A stretch of 64,000 nucleotides of DNA from Rhizobium sp. Lineage in GTDB: Bacteria > Pseudomonadota > Alphaproteobacteria > Rhizobiales > Rhizobiaceae. How positions within the stretch are numbered: position 1 is the first letter of the stretch; each line of letters starts with the position of its first letter. A program made the translations under genes and the position numbers. Below the pieces are notes generated by a model that worked only from the letters and a program-made list of their open reading frames with translations, did no database searches and was not told the origin of the DNA. The stretch is taken from positions 62,001 to 126,000 of the forward strand of contig JAPZUE010000055.1 of assembly GCA_027533385.1 (NCBI GenBank), written 5' to 3'. Below are positions 34,580 through 43,345 of the stretch, in pieces.

Positions 34580-35052
34580 GTGTCCACGACTTCACCCTGA
34601 CGGCGATAGACGGCACCGAGCGCAGCCTGAAAGACTATGCCGGCAAGGTCCTGCTGATCGTCAACACCGCAAGCGCCTGCGGCCTGACACCCCAGTATGA
34701 GGGCCTGGAAAAGCTGCACGAGACCCATGCCGATCTCGTCGTTCTCGGCTTCCCCTGCAATCAGTTCGGCGCCCAGGAGCCGGGCACGGAAAAGGAGATC
34801 GCACTCTTCTGCGAAACCCGCTTCGCCGTGACCTTCCCGATGTTCTCGAAGATCGAGGTCAACGGTGAGGGCACCCACCCGCTCTATGCCTATCTGAAGG
34901 CCGAGACGCCCGGCGCCGAAAAGGGTCAGGAGATCGGCTGGAACTTCTCCAAGTTCCTGGTCGGCCGCGACGGCATGCCGATTGCCCGTTACTCGCCCCG
35001 AACGGCTCCCGCCGATCTCGAGGCTGATATCACCACAGCACTTGCCCGCTGA
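34576..35052 (+). CDS. Glutathione peroxidase family protein
   Basis: A 158-residue thiol peroxidase of the GPx family that reduces hydroperoxides with thioredoxin or glutathione. The peroxidatic Cys35 is in NTASACGLTPQ, and the partner Gln and Trp are in FPCNQFGAQEPG and WNFSKFLVGRDG. A Cys also lies in FPCNQ, the position used as a resolving-type residue in some family members. Selenocysteine is replaced by Cys, as usual in bacteria. It is coupled to the MaoC genes by overlapping stop and start codons, which suggests protection of, or repair after, lipid-related oxidation. Cytoplasmic. Confidence 0.92.
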   Translation: MSVHDFTLTAIDGTERSLKDYAGKVLLIVNTASACGLTPQYEGLEKLHETHADLVVLGFPCNQFGAQEPGTEKEIALFCETRFAVTFPMFSKIEVNGEGTHPLYAYLKAETPGAEKGQEIGWNFSKFLVGRDGMPIARYSPRTAPADLEADITTALAR

Positions 35053-35058
35053 CCCGCC

Positions 35059-35886
35059 ATGACCGGCTTCCGCTTCCATCCGACACCCCTGTCCGGCCTG
35101 GAAGCGGTTTCGGCAACAAGCGCGCATGTCTTTCCCAAACACACGCACGACACCTATGGCATCGGCTTTCTCTCCGCCGGCGGGCAGATCTCCGCCTCCG
35201 GCCGTGGCCAGGTCGAAGCCGAAGCCGGCCAGCTGATCACCGTCAATCCCGGCGAAGTGCATGACGGCGCGCCGCTCGGTCGCTCAGCCCGCAGCTGGCA
35301 CATGCTCTACCTGACGCCGGCCCTCGTTTCAGAGAGCCTGAGTGATCTCGTATCGACCGTTGACGATCTCGAATTCGAACATCCGGTCTTCGTCGATCCC
35401 GCAGTGCGGACTTTGCTGAGCTCGCTTCACCGTTGTCTGGAGACCGCTGAGGGGCACCGGGATGCGGAACGCTTCCGCGAGGTCCTGATCCTCCTCCTCG
35501 GCAGGACACTCACTCACAGTACCGTTGCGCCGGCTCCCCTGCCCGCCTCGCTTCAACGGGTGCGCCAGCGCCTCGACGAGGATCCGGCAAGCCCGGCGGA
35601 CCTGAAGGACCTCGCCCGCGACGCCGGTCTCAGTCGCTTCCAGTTGATCCGCGCTTTCCTGCGCCATACCGGCCTGACGCCACACGCCTATCTGATGCAG
35701 CGCCGGGCACTCCTGAGCCGCAACCTGCTGTCGACCGGCCTTGCACCGGCCGAGGTGGCCGCCGCCTGCGGTTATGTCGACCAGAGCCATATGCACCGCG
35801 AATTCCGTCGCCGCTTTGGCCTGACGCCCGGCGCCTACCGAAGCGCCCGGATCGGCTGCAATCCTGTACAAGACGGACGCGCCTGA
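35059..35886 (+). CDS. AraC family transcriptional regulator
   Basis: A 275-residue regulator. The N-terminal cupin-like sensor (about residues 15-95) contains FPKHTHDTYGIGFLSAG and the VNPGEVHDG motif of AraC-type dimerisation domains. The C-terminal pair of helix-turn-helix motifs (about 170-265) has LSRFQLIRAFLRHTGLTPHAYLMQRR and the closing CGYVDQSHMHREFRRRFGLTPGAYR. It lies six bases past the peroxidase gene and 38 bases before a LysE-type exporter. AraC-LysE pairs of this form are common, and the exporter is the likeliest target. Inducer unknown, possibly an amino acid. Confidence 0.9.
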   Translation: MTGFRFHPTPLSGLEAVSATSAHVFPKHTHDTYGIGFLSAGGQISASGRGQVEAEAGQLITVNPGEVHDGAPLGRSARSWHMLYLTPALVSESLSDLVSTVDDLEFEHPVFVDPAVRTLLSSLHRCLETAEGHRDAERFREVLILLLGRTLTHSTVAPAPLPASLQRVRQRLDEDPASPADLKDLARDAGLSRFQLIRAFLRHTGLTPHAYLMQRRALLSRNLLSTGLAPAEVAAACGYVDQSHMHREFRRRFGLTPGAYRSARIGCNPVQDGRA

Positions 35887-35924
35887 GCCGCCCATGGTCA
35901 CCCTGCCAAAGCAGGAGACCACTC

Positions 35925-36533
35925 ATGAGCATCGACTTCCTACTGACCACCCTGATCATCGTCGCAACACCGGGCACCGGCGCGCTTTACACGCTGGCCG
36001 CAGCGCTCGGCGGTGGCCGGCATGATGCGCTTGTCGCGGCCTTCGGTTGCACGCTCGGCATCATCCCTCACATGCTGGCCGCAGCGCTGGGGCTCGCCGC
36101 GCTCGTCGCCGCCGAGCCGCGCCTCTTCGAGGCGATCCGCTATGCCGGCATTGCCTATCTCGTCTGGATGGCGATCGGCCTCTGGAGAAGCAGACTGGCG
36201 GGGGATACGTCAACCGAACCGAAACAGCGGGCTTCGCACATCATCCGCAAGGCGGTGCTGATCAACCTTCTGAACCCCAAGCTCTCGCTCTTCTTCCTGG
36301 CCTTCCTGCCGCAATTCGTTCATCCGGCGGATGCGCGTCCGCTCGCCACCATGGCAGCCTTGAGCCTCGTCTTCATGGCCGTAACCTTCGTCGTCTTCGC
36401 ATTTTACGGCCTGGCAGCCGCCAGCATGCGCCAGGGGCTGATCACGCATCCGGACAGGATGCGTGTCGTCAACCGGCTGCTCTCGGCAGGCTTTCTGCTG
36501 ATGGCGGGAAAACTGGCGCTGGCGCAAAGATAG
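35925..36533 (+). CDS. LysE family translocator
   Basis: A 202-residue inner-membrane exporter of the LysE/RhtB family with about six spans. The N-terminus has the typical TPGTGALYTLAAALGGGRHDALVAA (a Pro-Gly-rich entry to the first span, split here by variable residues), a central cytoplasmic loop rich in charged residues (about 85-105), and NLLNPKLSLFFLAFLPQF, the family hallmark. Members export amino acids or homoserine lactone-like compounds. AGGAGACC precedes the ATG. The upstream AraC regulator presumably controls it. Confidence 0.9.
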   Translation: MSIDFLLTTLIIVATPGTGALYTLAAALGGGRHDALVAAFGCTLGIIPHMLAAALGLAALVAAEPRLFEAIRYAGIAYLVWMAIGLWRSRLAGDTSTEPKQRASHIIRKAVLINLLNPKLSLFFLAFLPQFVHPADARPLATMAALSLVFMAVTFVVFAFYGLAAASMRQGLITHPDRMRVVNRLLSAGFLLMAGKLALAQR

Positions 36534-36583
36534 AACGCCGGCAAAGCGGTCGACCGGGGCACGCCCCGGTCGCCGGGAGGGGC

Positions 36584-37126
36584 TCAGTGGCCCTCGAATT
36601 CCACGAGCGTGCGCACCTCGACGCCGAGCGCTTCGAGCTTCTTGCGCCCGCCAAGCTCCGGCAGGTCGATGACGAAGCAGGCAGATACCACGTCAGCGCC
36701 GATCTGGCGCAGCAGCTGGACTGCACCGACAGCCGTGCCGCCGGTGGCGATCAGGTCGTCGACCAGGATTACCTTCTCGCCGGGCTTCACCGCATCCATG
36801 TGGATTTCCATCTCGTCCACGCCGTATTCGAGGCTGTAGGCGATCCGCACGGTCTCATGCGGCAGCTTGCCCTTCTTGCGGATCGGCACGAAGCCGGCAG
36901 AGAGCTGGTGGGCGACAGCGCCGCCCAGGATGAAGCCACGGGCTTCCATCCCGGCGATCTTGTCGACCTTCAGCCCCACATAGGGCTGCACCAGCTCGTC
37001 GACCGCCCGACGAAAGGCGCGCGCGTCGCCGAGCAGCGTGGTGATGTCGCGGAAGATGATGCCGGGCTTCGGATAGTCGGGAATGGAGCGGATGGCAGCG
37101 GCGAGTTCGTGGGCAATCTTGGTCAT
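36584..37126 (-). CDS. apt: Adenine phosphoribosyltransferase
   Basis: A 180-residue purine salvage enzyme that makes AMP from adenine and PRPP. The PRPP-binding motif [14 protein letters not shown] lies near residues 120-133, the adenine-side [15 protein letters not shown] near 18-32, and [10 protein letters not shown] near 60-69. Length is typical. The start at 37126 gives the family N-terminus; the promoter region between it and petC contains a 26-bp dyad. Its PRPP substrate is made by prs at 16.4 kb. Transcribed in the same direction as petABC but isolated from it by a strong terminator. Confidence 0.95.
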   Translation of the reverse strand: MTKIAHELAAAIRSIPDYPKPGIIFRDITTLLGDARAFRRAVDELVQPYVGLKVDKIAGMEARGFILGGAVAHQLSAGFVPIRKKGKLPHETVRIAYSLEYGVDEMEIHMDAVKPGEKVILVDDLIATGGTAVGAVQLLRQIGADVVSACFVIDLPELGGRKKLEALGVEVRTLVEFEGH

Positions 37127-37161
37127 GTATCATCCGATTGAGAGCGGAAGGAAGTTGCGCG

Positions 37162-37187
37162 GGACTGTACCAAGATTGGTATGGTCC
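37162..37187. promoter_or_regulatory. Dyad in the apt promoter region
   Basis: GGACTGTACCAAGATTGGTATGGTCC is split across 26 bases as GGAC-TG-TACCAA-GA-TTGGTA-TG-GTCC, a near-perfect inverted repeat centred about 49 bases before the apt start. Position suits an operator. No known purine-repressor site is matched. Confidence 0.45.
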
Positions 37188-37193
37188 CCCAAC

Positions 37194-37222
37194 AAAAAAA
37201 GGCGGCCCGAAGACCGCCTTTT
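37194..37222 (-). terminator. Rho-independent terminator of petABC
   Basis: AAAGGCGG-CCCGAAGA-CCGCCTTT. On the minus strand the stem is followed by seven T residues, 22 bases past the petC stop. Confidence 0.92.
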
Positions 37223-37243
37223 CGCAGAACGTGATCGGATCGA

Positions 37244-38077
37244 TCAGTGTTCCTTGTTCGCGTAGACCGACTTCTTCGTCAGGTAGATCAGCGCGGTGAA
37301 GATCGCGAGGAACACCATCACCATGAAACCCATGCGCTTGCGATCTTCGAGATGCGGCTCGGCGGCCCACATCAGAAATGCGGCAACGTCCTGCGCATAC
37401 TGATCCACGGTTTCCGGCGAGCCGTCGTCATAGGTTACGACGCCATCGCTGAGCGGCGGTGACATGGCGAGCGCAGAACCGGAAATGAAGTAAGGGTTAT
37501 AATAGGTGCCCTCAGTCACTTCGTGACCTTCAGGCGGATCCTGATATCCGGTGAGCAGCGAGTAGATGTAATCCGGGCCGCTCTGCTGATACTGCGTGAA
37601 GATATCAAACACGAATGTCGGGAAGCCACGGATGACACCACGGGCCTTCGCAATCAGCGAAAAGTCCGGAGGAGCAGCGCCGTTATTGGCAGCAGCAGCT
37701 GCCTCCTGGTTTGGGAATGGCGGCGGGAAGTGATCAGACGGTACGGCCGTACGGGTGAACATTTCACCGTCAGCGTTCGGTCCGTCCTGCACTTCGTAAT
37801 TCGCTGCAAAGGCGCGAACCTGGGCTTCCGTGTATCCAAGATCCGTCAGCGTACGGAAAGCGACGAGCTTCATCGAGTGACAGACGGCGCAGGCCTCCGT
37901 GTAGACCTTGAGACCGCGCTGGAGCTGCGCCTTGTCATAGGTTCCGAAGGGGCCGGCGAAAGACCAGTCGATATTGCGTGGTTTGTTGATCGGGTATTCG
38001 GCGGCAACGGCCGCCGAACCCAGTCCCAGTCCTGTAACCACTGCGAGCGACAGGATGCTTGCAACAAGCTTTTTCAT
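37244..38077 (-). CDS. petC: Cytochrome c1 of the bc1 complex
   Basis: A 277-residue membrane-anchored c-type cytochrome. A signal peptide (about residues 1-25) precedes the mature start AEYPINKP. The haem-attachment motif CAVCH is at about residues 63-67, and the axial Met is probably in GSALAMSPPL. A single C-terminal membrane span (about 250-268) anchors it. It accepts electrons from the Rieske protein and passes them to soluble or membrane cytochrome c. Unlike the fused cytochrome b/c1 of Bradyrhizobium, it is encoded as a separate gene. It is the last gene of petABC, 26 bases after petB. Confidence 0.96.
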   Translation of the reverse strand: MKKLVASILSLAVVTGLGLGSAAVAAEYPINKPRNIDWSFAGPFGTYDKAQLQRGLKVYTEACAVCHSMKLVAFRTLTDLGYTEAQVRAFAANYEVQDGPNADGEMFTRTAVPSDHFPPPFPNQEAAAAANNGAAPPDFSLIAKARGVIRGFPTFVFDIFTQYQQSGPDYIYSLLTGYQDPPEGHEVTEGTYYNPYFISGSALAMSPPLSDGVVTYDDGSPETVDQYAQDVAAFLMWAAEPHLEDRKRMGFMVMVFLAIFTALIYLTKKSVYANKEH

Positions 38078-38103
38078 GTTCGTATTACCTCTCTCGCAGT
38101 CCG

Positions 38104-39372
38104 TTAGGCGGCCGCTGGTGCTGACTTGCCGCTCTTTTCAAGCACGGCTTCCGTAATCGAATTCGGCACACGCTTTGGCGTTTCGAACAGACCGAGAAGT
38201 GGCATGATCACAAGGAAGAAACCGAAGTAGTAGGCGGTACCGATCTGCGAGAGAATAACGTACACGCCTTCTGCCGGCTTCGATCCCAGCCAGCCAAGAA
38301 GGATCGAGTTAGCCACGAAGATCCAGAAGAACAGCTTGTACCACGGACGGTAGACGGCCGAACGGACCTTGGAGGTGTCGAGCCACGGCAGGAAGAACAG
38401 CACGATGATCGCGCCGAACATCACGAGGACGCCGCCGAGCTTCGAATCGATGAACAGGACGTCGAAGGTGATCGCACGCAGCATCGCGTAGAACGGCAGG
38501 AAGTACCATTCCGGAACGATGTGAGCCGGTGTTTTCAGGGAGTCAGCCGGGATGTAGTTGTCCGGGTGACCGAGATAGTTCGGCATGTAGAAGATGAAGT
38601 AGGCGAAAACCATCAGGAAGATCGACAGGCCAAGCGCATCCTTCAGCGTCGCATAGGGCGTGAAGGGAACGGTATCGGTCTTCGACTTGACTTCAACGCC
38701 GGTCGGGTTCGTCTGACCGGTGACGTGCAGCGCCCAGATATGCAGGATCACGACGCCGGCGATCATGAACGGCAGCAGGTAATGCAGCGCGAAGAAGCGG
38801 TTCAGCGTCGGATTATCGACTGCAAAGCCACCGAGCAGGAACTGCTGGATGGTTTCGCCGACGAACGGGAAGGCGGTGAAGAAGCCGGTGATAACGGTCG
38901 CGCCCCAGAAGGACATCTGGCCCCAGGGCAAAACGTAGCCCATGAAGGCGGTCGCCATCATAAGCAGGAAGATCACCACGCCGAGGATCCAGAGGATTTC
39001 GCGCGGCGCCTTGTAGGACCCGTAGTAGAGACCACGGGCGATATGCAGATAAACGGCGATAAAGAAGAATGACGCGCCGTTCTGGTGCATGTAGCGCAGC
39101 AGCCAGCCATTGTTCACGTCGCGCATGATCTTTTCGACCGAATTGAAAGCGACGGACGTGTGTGCCGCATAGTGCATGGCAAGCACGACACCGGTCAGGA
39201 TCTGCACCAGCAGCATCACAGTCAGGATGCCACCGAAGGTGTAAGCGTAGTTCAGGTTGCGGGGAACCGGATACGCGACGAAGCTGTCATACATCAGACG
39301 CGGCAGCGGAAGACGCTGATCGATCCACTTCTCGACGCCAGTGGACGGCTGGTAACTCGATTGGCCACTCAT
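38104..39372 (-). CDS. petB: Cytochrome b of the bc1 complex
   Basis: A 422-residue membrane protein with eight to nine spans that carries haems bL and bH and both quinone sites. The [12 protein letters not shown] motif of the quinol-oxidation site is at about residues 290-301. Haem-ligand His residues are in the second and fourth spans ([11 protein letters not shown] region and LHYLLPF, LHIWALH). The C-terminal three-span part characteristic of full-length bc1 cytochrome b is included. GAGGGGATAAG precedes the ATG. It starts 14 bases after petA and forms one unit with petA and petC. Candidate target of the PetP/PetR regulators. Confidence 0.96.
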   Translation of the reverse strand: MSGQSSYQPSTGVEKWIDQRLPLPRLMYDSFVAYPVPRNLNYAYTFGGILTVMLLVQILTGVVLAMHYAAHTSVAFNSVEKIMRDVNNGWLLRYMHQNGASFFFIAVYLHIARGLYYGSYKAPREILWILGVVIFLLMMATAFMGYVLPWGQMSFWGATVITGFFTAFPFVGETIQQFLLGGFAVDNPTLNRFFALHYLLPFMIAGVVILHIWALHVTGQTNPTGVEVKSKTDTVPFTPYATLKDALGLSIFLMVFAYFIFYMPNYLGHPDNYIPADSLKTPAHIVPEWYFLPFYAMLRAITFDVLFIDSKLGGVLVMFGAIIVLFFLPWLDTSKVRSAVYRPWYKLFFWIFVANSILLGWLGSKPAEGVYVILSQIGTAYYFGFFLVIMPLLGLFETPKRVPNSITEAVLEKSGKSAPAAA

Positions 39373-39386
39373 TGTGTCTTATCCCC

Positions 39387-39965
39387 TCAGCCGATCTTGA
39401 TGACAGTGTCGGATGTGAATGCGAAGGTCGGCACCGGCAGGTTCGTCGGCGCGGGACCCTTGCGGATACGGCCCGCCGTATCGTAGTGCGAGCCGTGGCA
39501 GGGACAGAACCAGCCACCGAAATCACCGGCCTGACCGAGCGGCACACAGCCGAGATGGGTGCAGGAGCCAATCATCACGATCCAGTTTTCCTTGCCCTCG
39601 CCGGCCGAACGCGCCAGGTCGGTCGCCTCGGCTGTCGCATCGACATTGGCGTTGCGCGCGACCGGGTCCTTCAGCTCAGCCAGCTGAACGGCCTGCGCTT
39701 CCTGGACTTCCTGGTCGGTACGGTTGCGGATGAAGACCGGCTTGCCGCGCCACTTGACGGTCAGCGACATGCCCGGCTCAACCGCAGACACGTCCACTTC
39801 GATCGAAGCGAGTGCGAGCGTCGATGCGTCCGGACGCATCTGGTCGATGAACGGCCAGGCGAACGAAGCCGCACCAACCGCGCCGGCCATGCCGGTCACC
39901 ATGTAGAGAAAGTCGCGGCGCGTCGGCTCGCCCGCTTGATTTGTCGTTGTCTCGTGTTCGCTCAC
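39387..39965 (-). CDS. petA: Rieske iron-sulfur protein of the bc1 complex
   Basis: A 192-residue subunit that carries the [2Fe-2S] cluster between quinol and cytochrome c1. A twin-arginine signal (TRRDFLY, about residues 15-21) and an adjoining hydrophobic segment act as uncleaved anchor and Tat signal. Cluster motifs CTHLGC and CPCHGS lie near residues 137-142 and 156-161. Two GTG starts fit: 39965 (giving MSEHE as in rhizobial homologs) and 39971, which is closer to the AGAGG site. I chose the former by family comparison. It opens the petABC operon. Confidence 0.95.
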   Translation of the reverse strand: MSEHETTTNQAGEPTRRDFLYMVTGMAGAVGAASFAWPFIDQMRPDASTLALASIEVDVSAVEPGMSLTVKWRGKPVFIRNRTDQEVQEAQAVQLAELKDPVARNANVDATAEATDLARSAGEGKENWIVMIGSCTHLGCVPLGQAGDFGGWFCPCHGSHYDTAGRIRKGPAPTNLPVPTFAFTSDTVIKIG

Positions 39966-40084
39966 GGTCACTTTTTCCTCTCGCAATCCTGCGACACACC
40001 GCATTTGCCCCCGCAGCGGGAATCACAATCCGGCCACTGTGCAGCACAGATTCCCCGCCAGATTGGCGCGTTCTAAGCCCGATA

Positions 40085-40113
40085 ATCTATTCTGTCCAGT
40101 CTTACGCGGGCAA
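40085..40113 (-). promoter_or_regulatory. Candidate petABC promoter
   Basis: On the minus strand TTGCCC, 17 bases, ATAGAT, about 120 bases before petA. The match to consensus is moderate. Confidence 0.35.
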
Positions 40114-40150
40114 GGAGCCACGTTGTCGCGGATTTACTGGATGCCATCCC

Positions 40151-40174
40151 CACTTGCTTGATTTAACGCAAGTG
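40151..40174. promoter_or_regulatory. Inverted repeat upstream of the petABC promoter
   Basis: CACTTGC-TTGATTTAAC-GCAAGTG has perfect 7-bp arms. On the minus strand its centre reads TTGCGTTAAATCAA, sharing eight of ten positions with the FNR/FixK consensus TTGAT-N4-ATCAA. It lies about 40 bases upstream of the candidate -35. It could also be a weak terminator of the exporter gene ending at 40234, though no T-run follows. Confidence 0.4.
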
Positions 40175-40233
40175 TGAGAGCAGTTCCTCAAGCAATGCAA
40201 ATGCTTCGCAAGTGATCTCGGAGCCGTTACCCC

Positions 40234-42105
40234 TCACGCCGTCGCAAGCTCGCTTCGCGTATCCAAGAAACCACCGGATTGCCGCGCCCAGAGCTCCGAA
40301 TAAAGGCCGCCGAGCTCGACGAGTTCCCGGTGGGTGCCCTGCTCGATGATCCGGCCCTTGTCCATCACCACGAGACGGTCGAGGGCGGCGATCGTCGAAA
40401 GCCGATGCGCGATCGCAAGGACCGTCTTGCCCTGCATCAGCCGGTCGAGATTGGACTGGATCGCCGCTTCCACTTCCGAGTCGAGTGCCGACGTCGCCTC
40501 GTCGAGCACCAGGATCGGTGCATCCTTGAGCATCACGCGAGCAATCGCGATACGCTGGCGCTGGCCGCCGGAAAGCTTCACGCCCCGTTCCCCGACATGC
40601 GCATCGAACCCCTTGCGACCGCGCTGGTCTTCGAGCCGCTGGATGAAATCGAGGGCTTCGGCCCGTTCGGCGGCTTTCAGCAGCTGTTCTTCCGTCGCAT
40701 CTTCGCGACCGAACAGGATGTTGTCGCGGATCGACCGATGCAGAAGTGCGGTATCCTGGGTGACCATGCCGATCTGCGAGCGCAGGCTCTCCTGCGTCAC
40801 GGCGGAAATGTCCTGACCATCAATCAGGATCCGGCCGCCCTCGAGGTCGTAGAAGCGCAACAGCAGGTTGACAAGTGTCGACTTCCCCGCCCCGGAGCGC
40901 CCGACAATGCCGACCTTCTCGCCCGGCTCGATGGTCAGCGTCAGATGATCGATCGCCCCCTTCTTGCGGCCATAATGGAAGGTGACGTCCTGGAAACGGA
41001 TCTCCGGCCTATGGACATCGAGCTTTGTGGCATCAGGCCTGTCGGTGAGCCCGATCGGCTTTGCCACCAGCTCGGCAGAATTCTGGATCGTGCCGATATT
41101 GCGCATGATGCCGTTGAGCTGCGTCATCATCCGGCCGAGCAGCATGTTGAGGCGCAGGACAAGGCCGAGCGTGAAGGCCACGCCACCGGCCGTGACTGCG
41201 CCGGCAAACCAGAGTTCGACGGAGAGCAGCGCCACCATTAGGATCATCACGCCGGACAGGATGGCGAGCGAGGCCCGCACCCCGGTCAAAAGCCGTGCGA
41301 AGGGCCGGAGCGTATCCTGGAACCGGTCGAAGCCGGCACGGATATAGTGGTCGTTCTGCCGCTCGCGGGCAAAGAGCTTCAGCGTCTGGATGTTCGAATA
41401 GCTGTCGACCAGCCGCCCGTTCAGCATCGATGATGCTTCGGCCGTCTGCTTGGCATGATAACGGATCTTCGGCACGAAATAGCGCGCCAGCATCAGGAAG
41501 ATCGCCACCCAGGCCCCGATGATTGCCGCAAGCCGCCAGTCGAGCTGCGCAACCAGCGCCATGGTCGAAACGGTGTAGATCACCATGAACCAGACGACCT
41601 GCAGCAGCGAGGTCAGAAGATCCCCGGTGGATTGCCCCGCCGACCAGACCTTGGTGACGATGCGCCCGGCAAAATCATTCTGGAAGAAGGACAGCGACTG
41701 CCGCGCCACATGCGCATGCGCCTGCCAGCGCACCAGATTGAAGAAATTGAGAACGATCACCTGCTCTTCGACAAGCGCACCGATCGTCACGACGATGAAG
41801 CGGCCGATCAGCACGATCAGCGCCATCGCAAGCAGTTCTCCGCCATGGGCAGCGATCAGCCCGTCCCAGCCCGCCTCCTTCGGCACGGTATCGAGGAGGT
41901 CGACGAGCCGCCCGACAAACCAGAAAAGGCCCGCTTCGAGCATGGCCACGGCCCCGCCGAAGATCGCCATGAGGAAGAAGGCCATCTTCGCCTGGCTCAC
42001 ATAGAACCAGACAAAGGCCCAGGTGTTTTCCGGCGGCCGGAGATCGTCGGTCCGTGCGAAGGGATCGAGCCAGTTTTCGAAAAGGCGAGCGATAGCTTGA
42101 AACAT
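40234..42105 (-). CDS. ABC exporter, fused permease-ATPase (first paralog)
   Basis: A 623-residue half-transporter of the MsbA/LmrA type. Six spans fill about residues 40-330. The ATPase domain has Walker A GRSGAGKST (about 410), the Q loop VTQDTALLHRS, the signature LSGGQRQR (about 515) and Walker B ILVLDEATSALD (about 535), all intact. It should work as a dimer, exporting a lipid, peptide or drug. The ATG at 42105 matches the N-terminus of its paralog at 46631-48499 (MFQAIARLFENWLDPF against MFSWFENRLNPY), so this start is well supported. No adjoining accessory genes hint at a substrate. Confidence 0.9.
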   Translation of the reverse strand: MFQAIARLFENWLDPFARTDDLRPPENTWAFVWFYVSQAKMAFFLMAIFGGAVAMLEAGLFWFVGRLVDLLDTVPKEAGWDGLIAAHGGELLAMALIVLIGRFIVVTIGALVEEQVIVLNFFNLVRWQAHAHVARQSLSFFQNDFAGRIVTKVWSAGQSTGDLLTSLLQVVWFMVIYTVSTMALVAQLDWRLAAIIGAWVAIFLMLARYFVPKIRYHAKQTAEASSMLNGRLVDSYSNIQTLKLFARERQNDHYIRAGFDRFQDTLRPFARLLTGVRASLAILSGVMILMVALLSVELWFAGAVTAGGVAFTLGLVLRLNMLLGRMMTQLNGIMRNIGTIQNSAELVAKPIGLTDRPDATKLDVHRPEIRFQDVTFHYGRKKGAIDHLTLTIEPGEKVGIVGRSGAGKSTLVNLLLRFYDLEGGRILIDGQDISAVTQESLRSQIGMVTQDTALLHRSIRDNILFGREDATEEQLLKAAERAEALDFIQRLEDQRGRKGFDAHVGERGVKLSGGQRQRIAIARVMLKDAPILVLDEATSALDSEVEAAIQSNLDRLMQGKTVLAIAHRLSTIAALDRLVVMDKGRIIEQGTHRELVELGGLYSELWARQSGGFLDTRSELATA

Positions 42106-42210
42106 GAAAAGCGATATAGGCCGATTGCCGGCAAGGGCAAAGCCTGAAACGCCACGGCAGCGCATTACATTTTGGTCACCTGCTGACGCAGCACTTGGCG
42201 TCGCGGATGC

Positions 42211-43227
42211 TCAGCCCGCACGACGCCCGTAAAGCGCTTCATAGCGGCGGATGGTGGCCGGATCGACCGATACTTCGGCAAACAAGGGCACGGGGCTTTC
42301 GGTCAGCACCGCCCTTTGCAGGGATTGGCGTGCCGCACCGTAGAGCTGCGAAGCCAGAACCGGACGATGGGTGCGTGCGCAACCGAAACGGCAGGCGAGC
42401 TTCGGCATGGAGGGGATCGAACGCCGGGCAACGGTCTCGGCATCCTTCACCACCCGCGTGATCTTCTCGCCAAGTTGCGCCAGATAGGTCTCGCTGCTTG
42501 CTCCGACGAGTAGGCTGAGCTCGTCCGGCGCCGTCCAGTAGGCCGTATCGCTTTTTTCGATCAGTCGATGGGTGAAGCGAGCCAGCGTGTTCTTCATATA
42601 GTCGCCGACCTTGGCGAGACCGCTGCGGCTCAGCGGCTCCAGCCCGTCGATGTGGCAGAGCATGAGGCTCAGCCCATCCTCCGGCACCCCTTCCCTGCAC
42701 CAGGCGTCGAGCCGGGCTTCGAGCCCCGCATAGCCCGGCAGACCGAAGGAAAGCTGGGCCGTCAGATGCTCCTGCGCCGCAAGGTCCTGCGGTTCCGGCG
42801 TGGCCAGGCGGGAAACCGCCTGCAGCGCCTCGATGCATTGGCGGACCTGACCTTCAAGAGCAACCAGAGTTTCGTACTCGCCCTCTTTCACCTCTACGAC
42901 GGTAATCGTCCCGCCCTCCAGCGTGCGGAGAAAACCATCGAGGGCACCGAGCGTCTCATCGCTTGAAGTGCGCAGCGCGGAAATCAGCGGCCGTTCGGGG
43001 AAGAACCGATGTGCAAGCATCGAAAGCGATGCCTGGCTGACCGGCTTCGGCAGGGCAAGGAAGGCCTCGCGCAACGTCTTGTCACGCCCGATCAGAACCT
43101 CGAAGATCAGTTCGAAATTGCGCGGCGAAAGGTCGAGCCTGTTCCTGGCCAGGAAATCGATCACCTTGTGAGCGACGATCTCGGTCTCTTTGGCATGGGC
43201 GACCGGCCGATGGACCGACTGCGTCAT
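42211..43227 (-). CDS. Degenerate GGDEF protein
   Basis: A 338-residue soluble protein. The N-terminal half (about residues 15-120) resembles the helical domain that precedes GGDEF in some diguanylate cyclases (LSPRNFELIFEVLIGRD). The C-terminal half follows the GGDEF fold, with LSLMLCHIDGLEPLSRSGLAKVGD near residues 180-203, but the signature itself is APDEL instead of GGDEF and the first metal Asp is His. It can hardly make c-di-GMP; it may bind it or act through protein contacts. GGAGGTG sets the start. It lies between two ABC exporters together with transporters and a chemoreceptor. Confidence 0.75.
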   Translation of the reverse strand: MTQSVHRPVAHAKETEIVAHKVIDFLARNRLDLSPRNFELIFEVLIGRDKTLREAFLALPKPVSQASLSMLAHRFFPERPLISALRTSSDETLGALDGFLRTLEGGTITVVEVKEGEYETLVALEGQVRQCIEALQAVSRLATPEPQDLAAQEHLTAQLSFGLPGYAGLEARLDAWCREGVPEDGLSLMLCHIDGLEPLSRSGLAKVGDYMKNTLARFTHRLIEKSDTAYWTAPDELSLLVGASSETYLAQLGEKITRVVKDAETVARRSIPSMPKLACRFGCARTHRPVLASQLYGAARQSLQRAVLTESPVPLFAEVSVDPATIRRYEALYGRRAG

Positions 43228-43345
43228 GGAATGCACCTCCGGCGGATGGTCCTGTCTCCCGAGGCTACGCCCGAAATCGAAACTGTTCCTTGCCGATTTC
43301 ATGAAAATGCAAGGCATCAGCGGGATCGACTGCAGGTCGTCCGTG

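Noticed and set aside
37244-40083. Fused cytochrome b/c1 gene as in Bradyrhizobium
   Set aside because: petB and petC have separate start and stop codons with a 26-base gap and a ribosome site.
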